Origin: Truepera sp.
GTDB lineage: Bacteria; Deinococcota; Deinococci; Deinococcales; Trueperaceae
Length of the DNA stretch: 5,248 nt
Assembly (NCBI GenBank): GCA_018333775.1
Contig: JAGXSO010000064.1
Coordinates: 1-5,248, forward strand
Reading direction: 5' to 3'
Below are positions 1-5,248 of this stretch, in pieces. The position numbers and the translations under genes were made by a program. The notes under the pieces were generated by a model. The model did not search any database. It saw only the letters and a list, made by a program, of their open reading frames with translations, and was not told the origin of the DNA. Numbering within the stretch: the first letter of the stretch is position 1; each line of letters starts with the position of its first letter.

Positions 1-920
1 ATCTCGTCCACGCCGGATGCCGGCTGGCAGGCCTTGATTTCACCCACAAGCATCTCCATTCGTTGGTTAAACTCCTCAATCGTCATAAAGGCATCGATGC
101 TGCTGAGCTGCATAAAGGCGCCGACGTTTTGAGGTTTGCTGAAGTCTTCGTAAAGATCCCCAATCCGGGGACCGAATCCTGCACCACTGAGGATGCCGGA
201 CACGATCTCGATCATCAGGGCTATACCATAACCCTTGGGGCCCCCAAAAGGGAGAACGCTTCCTGCGAGGGCCGCTTTGGCATCGGTGGTCGGTTCACCA
301 TCGGCGGTGACAGCCCAACCCGCTGGGATGCGTTGACCGCGCTCGGCAGCAAGAATAATCTTGCCACGTGCCACCACGCTTGTCGCCATGTCCAGAATAA
401 TTGGATCATACTTGCCGGCAGGCACCGCGAATGTATACGGGTTCGTGCCAAGATACCGTTTGGTGCCACCCCACGGGGCCATGGTGGGTGGCGCATTCGA
501 GTACAACCATATAGCTGCGTTTCGTTCCATTGCTCGAGCCGCGTAATACGAGCCGGCGCTGTAGTGATTGCTGTTGCGGATCGCTATCGAGACCGAGCCG
601 TGCCTTTCGAGGCGCTGCAGACCAAGCTCGAGCGCGTGCATGGTGACGACCGCTCCCATACCGTTATCCCCATCCACGACCAGAGCTGCACCGCTATCCT
701 TGATAACTCTGATGTCGGGAGCCGAGTTGACAAGGCCGCAGCGGAGGCGTTCGGCGTAGATAGGAATGCGAGCGACGCCGTGCGAATCAACGCCTCGCAG
801 GTTAGCGTGAACAAGGCCGCTAGCGACCGTTTCCGCATCGCGCAGGGGCAGGCCGTGAGCGCACAAGACCTTAGCGCTGAACTCCTTGAGTCTATCCGCG
901 GAGCAGATGAAGTCTGCCAC
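1..920 (-). CDS. Malate/L-lactate dehydrogenase-2 (Ldh2) family NAD(P)-dependent oxidoreductase, C-terminus cut by the window edge
   Basis: The family interconverts 2-hydroxy acids and 2-keto acids (malate, lactate, sulfolactate, ureidoglycolate, 2,3-diketogulonate) or reduces cyclic imino acids, in the cytosol. The 306 codons visible are open throughout. Family landmarks in order: N-terminal helix region, RGVDSHGVAR at residues 42-51 with the conserved His47 and Arg51 (the His is the proposed catalytic residue of the family), NSNHYSAG at 116-123, LGTNP at 157-161, LDMATSVVARGK at 176-187, and LPFGGPKGYG at 223-232. Family members are usually about 340-360 residues, so some 30-50 residues are missing at the left edge; nothing suggests a broken gene. 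The GTG start at 920 is chosen because AGGGAAGG lies 7 bases upstream. An in-frame GTG at 947 overlaps the stop of the upstream gene but has no clear Shine-Dalgarno. The gap to the upstream alcohol dehydrogenase is 23 bases, so it is probably in the same operon. The substrate is not determinable. Confidence 0.93.
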   Translation of the reverse strand, partial: MADFICSADRLKEFSAKVLCAHGLPLRDAETVASGLVHANLRGVDSHGVARIPIYAERLRCGLVNSAPDIRVIKDSGAALVVDGDNGMGAVVTMHALELGLQRLERHGSVSIAIRNSNHYSAGSYYAARAMERNAAIWLYSNAPPTMAPWGGTKRYLGTNPYTFAVPAGKYDPIILDMATSVVARGKIILAAERGQRIPAGWAVTADGEPTTDAKAALAGSVLPFGGPKGYGIALMIEIVSGILSGAGFGPRIGDLYEDFSKPQNVGAFMQLSSIDAFMTIEEFNQRMEMLVGEIKACQPASGVDE

Positions 921-927
921 TCTCTTA

Positions 928-935
928 CCTTCCCT
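928..935 (-). promoter_or_regulatory. Ribosome binding site deciding the GTG start of the Ldh2-family gene
   Basis: On the minus strand AGGGAAGG sits 7 bases before the GTG at 920, inside the 23-base gap after the alcohol dehydrogenase stop. It favours GTG 920 over the alternative in-frame GTG at 947, which would overlap that stop as GTGA. Confidence 0.6.
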
Positions 936-943
936 TTGAATGC

Positions 944-2104
944 TCACAGGCAGCCGCGCATGATCTCAACAAGATCCTCGGTGGTTGCAGCTCGCGGATT
1001 CACGGCGATATTGCCCGAGGTCATGCCCTCTTCCGCCATCTCTGGCAGCGTAGCTTCCGTAACCCCGTAATCCCCGAGCTTGCGGGGAGCGCCTATATCG
1101 TCGATGAGTTGTTCCACCGCGTTCACTCCTAGCTCGGCGGCTTGGCGTAGACTCAAACCGTTAGCGTTTTCTCCAAACAGCTCTGCGATGCGCGCAAACT
1201 TTGGCAGGTTGGCCGTGAGATTATAACGGTTTACCTCGGGAAGTAAGATCGTGATCACATCGGCGTGTGGCACTTTGGCCTTGGCACCCAGCGGCATGGC
1301 CAACGCATGTGCCAGGCCGAGGCGGGTCGCGTTAAACGCGGTCGCGGCGATAGTCGAAGCGAGAAGCATGTCGGCGCGTGCAGCAATCTGGTCGCCAGCG
1401 AAAACAGCAGTGCGCAGAGACCGCGCGACGAGCTGAATCGACTTCTCAGCGAGCGCTTCGGAAATGGGTTGGGTCGCCTTGTTGACGTAGGACTCCAGGG
1501 CATGGGCGAGCGCATCAATGCCAGTGACGGCCGTTAGCCGCGGTGGGAGCGTAACCGTCAGTTCAGGATCGCATAGGGCGATCGTGGGTACCAAGAAGCG
1601 GCTGCCAACGCCATACTTGATCTTCTTGTCCTTTTCCGACAGTACCGACCAGATGGTGGCTTCACTGCCCGTGCCAGCGGTGGTAGGTATGGCGATCTGG
1701 GGTACCCCCGGGTGTCGGAGCTTGCCTAACCCGGCATAGTCACGGATGTGGCCTTCGTTATTGATCATGACCGAGATCGCCTTACCGGTATCGAGGGAGC
1801 TTCCTCCCCCGACAGAAATAACGATGTCACACCCTTCGGAGCGGTATAGCTCAACCCCCTGCTCCACCCCGGAGGCATCGGGCTCCGCCTGAACCTCCGC
1901 GAACAGGGTGTAGGCGATATCGGTAGTCTCCAGCACTGCGGTAACCTTGGGGATCACCCCCGCGGCCACCAAGCCGGGATCCGTAACGATGAGCGCATGG
2001 CGCCCCCCTAGGGAGCGGACATGATCGGCAAGGTACCGGACGGTTCCAATACCAAACTCGATCCGGACGGACAATTCAAACGAAAAGGGTCGATAGCAAT
2101 TCAA
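944..2104 (-). CDS. Iron-type (group III) NAD(P)-dependent alcohol dehydrogenase
   Basis: This cytosolic oxidoreductase interconverts a primary alcohol or hydroxy acid with its aldehyde, using NAD(P) and a divalent metal, usually Fe2+. It is 386 residues, the normal family length (about 380-390). The N-terminal Rossmann-like domain carries GGGSSLDTGKA at residues 99-109 (cofactor pyrophosphate binding) and PTTAGTGSEAT at 140-150. The all-helical C-terminal domain keeps all four metal ligands: Asp197 and His201 in GIDALAHALE, His266 in GLAHALAMPLG, and His280 in KVPHAD. The enzyme therefore looks intact. It starts at TTG behind a strong AGGAGG; no ATG fits as well. It lies 18 bases after the aldehyde dehydrogenase and 23 bases before the Ldh2-family gene, which argues for one operon in which it feeds aldehyde to the neighbouring ALDH. 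The family also includes lactaldehyde reductase, 1,3-propanediol, 4-hydroxybutyrate and sulfonate-diol dehydrogenases, and I cannot assign one of these. Confidence 0.96.
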   Translation of the reverse strand: MNCYRPFSFELSVRIEFGIGTVRYLADHVRSLGGRHALIVTDPGLVAAGVIPKVTAVLETTDIAYTLFAEVQAEPDASGVEQGVELYRSEGCDIVISVGGGSSLDTGKAISVMINNEGHIRDYAGLGKLRHPGVPQIAIPTTAGTGSEATIWSVLSEKDKKIKYGVGSRFLVPTIALCDPELTVTLPPRLTAVTGIDALAHALESYVNKATQPISEALAEKSIQLVARSLRTAVFAGDQIAARADMLLASTIAATAFNATRLGLAHALAMPLGAKAKVPHADVITILLPEVNRYNLTANLPKFARIAELFGENANGLSLRQAAELGVNAVEQLIDDIGAPRKLGDYGVTEATLPEMAEEGMTSGNIAVNPRAATTEDLVEIMRGCL

Positions 2105-2112
2105 GGTAGCTT

Positions 2113-2118
2113 CCTCCT
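2113..2118 (-). promoter_or_regulatory. Strong Shine-Dalgarno for the TTG-started alcohol dehydrogenase
   Basis: A perfect AGGAGG on the minus strand stands 8 bases before the TTG at 2104, within the 18-base gap that follows the ALDH stop. It supports the rare TTG start. The strong site may compensate for the weak start codon. Confidence 0.75.
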
Positions 2119-2122
2119 AATA

Positions 2123-3667
2123 CTAATACGCCTGGCGTTCGCGCTCCATCCTCAGCTTTCCGGCAGGTTCCTTTGCGACTTGGTGAACTTGGTATACAAC
2201 CTTGAGTTCGGTAAAGAACAGCTTGGAGGTGTCCCCGATGCCAAAAGCTCCCTGACCGGAGTCCTTGACGCCACCAAACGGCAGGTGACCTTCACTGGAG
2301 GTGCCGTGATTGACGTGCACCATCCCTGTCCTGGAGCGAGTGATGAAGGCGTGTGCGAGATCCATCTCATCGGTAAAGATCGCAGCGGTGAGGCCGTAAC
2401 GTGTCTCGTTGTTGACCCGAACCGCTTCCTCGAACGACTTCACGGGGATCACGACCAGAACCGGACCGAAGATCTCCTCCGTGGCGAGGGGCGTGCCGGG
2501 CTCGACGTCCGTGATAATGGTAGGGGCGTAGTAGAAGCCGTCACCGAAGTCAGCGCCCTCGAGCCGGTGCCCTCCGGTCAGAATCCGGACTGCACCTTTC
2601 CCTTTTGCGTCCTCGACGTACTTGCTGATCCCATCAAGTTGATCCTTGTTGACGACGGGACCCATGGTGGTCTCTTCCTTCATCCCGTACCCCACCACAA
2701 GCTTCCCGGCCTCCCGAACGAGAGCCGTCTCCAGCGCCTGCTGTTCTTCCTTGAGCACGATCACGCGGCTGACCGCGGTGCAGCGCTGACCTGACGCGGT
2801 GAAGGCCGCGACTGTGATTTCACGGGCGGCACGTTCGATATCACGATACGAGGCGACAACGGCCGCATTCTTGCCGCCCATCTCGAGCTGGACCCGAGCA
2901 TTACGCGCTGCTGCAACGGTACCGATATGGACACCGACATCCGTAGAGCCCGTAAAGGTGATCCCTGCAATGTCACGGTGTTTGATGAGCACCTCACCCA
3001 CTTCGCGTCCGGTGCCGATCAGGAGGTTGAAGACGCCAGGAGGCACACCCACCTCGTCAAGCATCTGGGCGATAAGGACCGATGGCCCCGGCGCCGGCAG
3101 GGCTGGCTTGAGAATGACGGTGCAGCCGCAAATTAGCGCAGGGATAACCTTACGGAGTGGCGAAAGGATGGGAAAATTCCAGGGGGTAATCGCCGCTACC
3201 GGCCCGATCGGTTGGCGGATGGTGTAGGCATCGGTGAGTGGCCTCGTACTGGGAAAGGTACGGTCACCGATGCGCAAGGCCTCCCCAGCCCAGAAACGCA
3301 CCTCGTCCACCGCGCGGGCTGCTTCCGAGCGTGATTCACGCAAAGGCTTACCCATCTCCTTAGTGGTGAGCTCGGCAGGTTCCTGGATTCGGGAACGCCA
3401 CAGATCGATAAAGTTATACACGTATTTCATGCGTTCCACGGCGGAAGTTTGCGACCAGGCAGGGAATGCCTCTTGGGCGGCCTGCACCGCGCGCTCAGCA
3501 TCCTGTGCGGTAGCTAGCTTGTAGCGCACGACCGTGCAATCCGGTTTGCCAGGATCAATAGTCCCATAATCCTTGGCTTGCTGTGCAGCGCGCCATTGGC
3601 CGGCGATATAACTCGACCATACCTGATGCTTTATCTGATGCTTTATCTGATGCTTTACTTCTGGCAT
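2123..3667 (-). CDS. NAD(P)-dependent aldehyde dehydrogenase (ALDH superfamily)
   Basis: It oxidises an aldehyde irreversibly to the carboxylic acid in the cytosol. It is 514 residues, slightly longer than the usual 475-500; the excess is an expanded N-terminus and a charged tail of about 20 residues after the last family motif. Catalytic landmarks are all present: TPWNFP at 161-166 (oxyanion Asn164), ILKPA at 185-189 (Lys187, cofactor), FTGSTDVG at 238-245, LEMGGK at 261-266 (general base Glu262), GQRCTA at 293-298 (nucleophile Cys296), EEIFGP at 397-402 and PFGGVKDSG at 463-471. The residue normally Glu in the KP[AS]E cofactor site is Leu190. It starts at ATG with AGAGGAG 6 bases upstream. 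A 188-base spacer separates it from the TRAP permease, and the iron-type ADH follows after 18 bases. Overall it resembles the semialdehyde dehydrogenase branch (succinic or 2-oxoglutaric semialdehyde type), but substrate assignment is only inference. Confidence 0.96.
   Translation of the reverse strand: MPEVKHQIKHQIKHQVWSSYIAGQWRAAQQAKDYGTIDPGKPDCTVVRYKLATAQDAERAVQAAQEAFPAWSQTSAVERMKYVYNFIDLWRSRIQEPAELTTKEMGKPLRESRSEAARAVDEVRFWAGEALRIGDRTFPSTRPLTDAYTIRQPIGPVAAITPWNFPILSPLRKVIPALICGCTVILKPALPAPGPSVLIAQMLDEVGVPPGVFNLLIGTGREVGEVLIKHRDIAGITFTGSTDVGVHIGTVAAARNARVQLEMGGKNAAVVASYRDIERAAREITVAAFTASGQRCTAVSRVIVLKEEQQALETALVREAGKLVVGYGMKEETTMGPVVNKDQLDGISKYVEDAKGKGAVRILTGGHRLEGADFGDGFYYAPTIITDVEPGTPLATEEIFGPVLVVIPVKSFEEAVRVNNETRYGLTAAIFTDEMDLAHAFITRSRTGMVHVNHGTSSEGHLPFGGVKDSGQGAFGIGDTSKLFFTELKVVYQVHQVAKEPAGKLRMERERQAY
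3623..3658 (-). repeat. In-frame 12-base tandem repeat, three copies, at the start of the ALDH gene
   Basis: Read on the minus strand, the unit (G/A)TAAAGCATCAG occurs three times head to tail, the copies differing only in the first base, and a GTA follows. It encodes Lys-His-Gln-Ile, Lys-His-Gln-Ile, Lys-His-Gln-Val at residues 5-16, ahead of the normal ALDH N-terminal segment (WSSYIAGQW). The unit is a multiple of three, so gain or loss of copies by replication slippage would leave the reading frame intact. Confidence 0.95.
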
Positions 3668-3673
3668 ATGCAG

Positions 3674-3680
3674 CTCCTCT
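3674..3680 (-). promoter_or_regulatory. Shine-Dalgarno of the aldehyde dehydrogenase gene
   Basis: AGAGGAG on the minus strand is 6 bases before the ATG at 3667. It fixes the start upstream of the tandem repeat, so the repeat is translated. Confidence 0.7.
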
Positions 3681-3855
3681 CAGTCTGAATGCGCCTTAAG
3701 GGCACTTTACGGCCTCCGCCAGCGTATAAATACTTCCTAGCCCCGTATCTCAGTTCGGAATAAGTGCGGTGGGAACACAGCGAGTGAAGAACGGCGGGCG
3801 TCCCCGCCATCCGATTCCACTGGAGATGCCCTTGAAACACCTAGAGCTCCTAAGT
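3681..3855 (-). promoter_or_regulatory. Spacer between TRAP permease and dehydrogenase genes; possible internal promoter region
   Basis: This is the only substantial non-coding stretch in the window. It contains a GC hairpin (listed separately) near the dctM end and, closer to the ALDH gene, an AT-rich patch on the minus strand reading GTATTTATACG (3733-3723) that could hold a -10 element. No convincing -35 hexamer lies 16-18 bases upstream, and no sigma-54 GG/GC pair was found. A short near-palindrome, CCTTAAGG, lies around 3695-3702. The spacer could carry a separate promoter or operator for the dehydrogenases, but this rests on layout rather than on a recognised site. Confidence 0.3.
3793..3808 (-). 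terminator. Short GC hairpin after dctM, possible weak terminator or processing site
   Basis: GGCGGG and CCCGCC form a perfect 6-bp stem with a 4-base loop, 48 bases after the dctM stop. On the minus strand it is followed by GTTCTTCACT, only modestly U-rich, so it is not a classical strong rho-independent terminator. It could attenuate transcription or stabilise the upstream transcript end, reducing dehydrogenase expression relative to the transporter. Confidence 0.3.
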
Positions 3856-5133
3856 TCACCTGCCGACCAGGAGTTGGGCAGGCCATAACACGATTGCTGG
3901 GAACATGGCTATGATGATGAGCATGAGGATGGCGGTGGCGTAGAAGGGCAGGGTGGCTTTGGCGACCGTCTCAATCCTTAGCTGTGCCACGAGCGAGGCC
4001 GCAAACAGACAGACCCCGACTGGTGGCGTTGTTAGGCCGATTGACAAAGCGAAGACAAAGAACACCACGAAGTGTATCGGGTCGATGCCGACACCGATGA
4101 CTGTAGGCATCAGGACAGGGATGAGAATGAAGATCGCAGCAATTATGTCCATGAACATGCCTACGATGAGGAGCACAGCCCCGATAAGCAGGAGTATCAC
4201 CAGCGGGTCGGTTGAAATGGTGAGTAGCAGACTGCCGACCCGTGCAGGCAGCCCGTCAACTGCGAAGATAAAGGTCGCTGCCGCTGCCGTCATAGCGACA
4301 AATAAGACGGTGCCGGTCATAATCCCCGTCCGAATCAAGATTGTGGGAACTTCCCGCCAACGCAACTGCCGGAATAATAAGGCGCCCACTAGTCCGAGGT
4401 AGATCACAGCGAGGCCGGCGGCCTCGGTGGGGGTCACAAAACCGCCGAAGATCCCACCCAGGATAATAACGGGGGCGCCCAATGCCGGAATCGCCCTGAT
4501 AATGGTAATGAGGGCTTGGCGAAATGGGACGCGATCGGTTTTACCGTAACCGTAACGAGCAGAAATAAGGTAGTTGGCAAGCATGAAAGAAGCTCCGATA
4601 ACCAGAGCTGGTCCGATTCCACCTGCCAGGGCAGCACCCACCGATTGGCCGGCGGTGGTCGCGGCGATGATCATCAAAATGCTCGGCGGCATGATGGAGG
4701 AAAAGATGGCGGTGATCAAAGTCAAGCCGGCAGCATAGGGTCGAGGATAGCCGCGGGCAGTCATCGCCGCGATTTGAAGTTGGCCGAGAGAGGTGACGTC
4801 TGCCACGGAGGAACCCGATATTGCGCCAAAGAGCTGACTCCCCAAAATGTTGACATGGCCGAGGCCACCGCGCCAGCGACCCACCACAGCACTGGCGGCG
4901 TTGAAGATTCGCTCAGCGACCCCGGCTCGCTCGGCTACACCACCCGCAAGGATGAACAAGGGCACAGCAACCAACAAGAAGTTATTCATGGAGCTGAACA
5001 TCCGTTGCGAAAGAATCGATAGGGGGAAGTCAAATAGTATCAGGGTGCCAAGGACGGCTATGCCGAGCGATACAGCCAGAGGTACTCCGAACACACTCAA
5101 TGCCAAGAATATCGCTATGAGCGTTAGGCTCAT
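3856..5133 (-). CDS. dctM: TRAP transporter large permease subunit (DctM family)
   Basis: This is the large inner-membrane subunit of a tripartite ATP-independent periplasmic (TRAP) transporter. It forms the substrate and Na+ translocation pathway and works with a small DctQ subunit and a periplasmic DctP binding protein. At 425 residues it is the normal family length. It is hydrophobic throughout, with roughly 11-12 membrane segments by eye, beginning at residues 4-32. Family motifs include PLFILAG at 58-64, FGAISGSSVADV at 102-113, GYPRPYAAG at 128-136, MPPSI at 148-152, FGGFVTPTEAAG at 229-240 and LTTPPVGV at 367-374. The ATG overlaps the stop of the upstream dctQ-like gene as ATGA, indicating translational coupling. 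No DctP gene is visible; it may lie beyond the right edge, upstream of dctQ. TRAP systems usually carry organic acids (C4-dicarboxylates, keto acids, sialic acid, sulfonates), so the substrate is probably a small anion. The neighbouring dehydrogenases suggest it is catabolised after uptake. Confidence 0.97.
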   Translation of the reverse strand: MSLTLIAIFLALSVFGVPLAVSLGIAVLGTLILFDFPLSILSQRMFSSMNNFLLVAVPLFILAGGVAERAGVAERIFNAASAVVGRWRGGLGHVNILGSQLFGAISGSSVADVTSLGQLQIAAMTARGYPRPYAAGLTLITAIFSSIMPPSILMIIAATTAGQSVGAALAGGIGPALVIGASFMLANYLISARYGYGKTDRVPFRQALITIIRAIPALGAPVIILGGIFGGFVTPTEAAGLAVIYLGLVGALLFRQLRWREVPTILIRTGIMTGTVLFVAMTAAAATFIFAVDGLPARVGSLLLTISTDPLVILLLIGAVLLIVGMFMDIIAAIFILIPVLMPTVIGVGIDPIHFVVFFVFALSIGLTTPPVGVCLFAASLVAQLRIETVAKATLPFYATAILMLIIIAMFPAIVLWPAQLLVGR

Positions 5134-5248
5134 TCTTGCAGACCGCCTTCCTTAATCTTCTCGCGCAGCGCTGGATCACGGTACACGGACTCGAAGTGCG
5201 CCAGGATGGCGAGGGCCGCACTGAGCGCCACCGCGAGGCTTACCAGAT
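5130..5248 (-). CDS. dctQ: TRAP transporter small permease subunit (DctQ family), C-terminal 38 residues only
   Basis: The open frame enters from the right window edge and ends at TGA (5132-5130), overlapping the ATG of dctM as ATGA. The visible part begins with a hydrophobic stretch (about 17 residues, Leu/Ala/Val rich), the end of the last membrane helix. A charged cytoplasmic tail follows, containing HFESVYRDPALREKI and ending GGLQE. This fits the C-terminus of DctQ proteins, four-helix inner-membrane partners of DctM. The assignment rests mainly on position and overlap with dctM, because too little sequence is present for family motifs. A fused DctQM is excluded by the stop codon. Confidence 0.8.
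   Translation of the reverse strand, partial: LVSLAVALSAALAILAHFESVYRDPALREKIKEGGLQE

Noticed and set aside
221..496. Possible frameshifted or broken Ldh2 gene, suggested by a short minus-strand open frame
   Set aside because: That short frame is a different reading frame. The true frame is open from GTG 920 to the window edge with family motifs in order, so the gene is merely cut by the window, not a pseudogene.
63..1070. Long plus-strand open frame of 335 codons
   Set aside because: It lies antisense to the Ldh2-family gene and the end of the Fe-ADH, both of which show full family motifs on the minus strand. Its translation has no recognisable domain and it spans a junction between two real genes.
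2021..2794. Plus-strand open frame of 257 codons
   Set aside because: It is antisense to the C-terminal half of the ALDH and the start of the Fe-ADH. The translation is low in hydrophobic order, resembles no family, and is explained by codon bias of the true genes.
3655..3840. Minus-strand 61-codon open frame in the dctM-ALDH spacer
   Set aside because: It overlaps the ALDH start in another frame, has no good Shine-Dalgarno that I can see, and shows no recognisable motif. It cannot be excluded as a small protein but there is no positive support.
3681..3855. Sigma-54 or strong sigma-70 promoter before the ALDH gene
   Set aside because: No GG/GC pair at sigma-54 spacing was found, and the AT-rich patch lacks a matching -35 hexamer, so only a low-confidence regulatory region is listed.
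4516..5022. Plus-strand open frame of 168 codons (with a similar one at 3953-4402)
   Set aside because: Both are antisense to dctM. Their composition reflects the complement of hydrophobic codons, and there is no family resemblance.
1..5248. Mobile element, CRISPR array, RNA gene or phage-defence system
   Set aside because: No terminal inverted repeats, transposase, spaced direct repeats, tRNA/rRNA-like stretches or defence domains were seen. The window is filled by metabolic and transport genes.

Overview
The window carries five protein-coding genes, all on the minus strand, so transcription runs from right to left. Coding density is high and G+C is moderately high (three lines counted by hand gave about 55-65%). 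The gene content (TRAP transporter plus several dehydrogenases) is typical of a heterotrophic proteobacterium or a similar Gram-negative bacterium. The sequence does not fix the genus.

Layout in transcription order. (1) 5248-5130: the last 38 codons of a TRAP transporter small membrane subunit (DctQ type), cut by the window edge. (2) 5133-3856: a complete TRAP large membrane subunit (DctM), coupled to the former by an ATGA stop/start overlap. (3) 3855-3668: a 188-base spacer, the only sizeable non-coding stretch, with a short GC hairpin and an AT-rich patch. (4) 3667-2123: a complete NAD(P)-dependent aldehyde dehydrogenase whose N-terminus is expanded by a perfect in-frame 12-base tandem repeat. 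(5) 2104-944: a complete iron-type (group III) alcohol dehydrogenase starting at TTG behind a strong Shine-Dalgarno. (6) 920-1: a malate/L-lactate dehydrogenase-2 (Ldh2) family oxidoreductase starting at GTG, whose C-terminus lies beyond the left edge.

The gaps between the three dehydrogenases are only 18 and 23 bases, so they are very probably one transcript, possibly joined to the TRAP genes by read-through. Together they read as a catabolic uptake-and-oxidation module. A periplasmic-binding-protein-dependent importer brings in a small, probably anionic, substrate. The enzymes could then carry out alcohol to aldehyde (Fe-ADH), aldehyde to carboxylate (ALDH), and 2-hydroxy acid to 2-keto acid (Ldh2 family). 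The substrate cannot be read from the sequence; a 1,2-diol-type compound is the simplest inference.

I found no RNA gene, insertion sequence, CRISPR array or phage feature. The long plus-strand open frames are antisense shadows of these genes. The window looks like an ordinary catabolic operon rather than a new system. The points most worth a second look are the three-step oxidation logic, the coding tandem repeat, and an unusual residue at the ALDH cofactor site.
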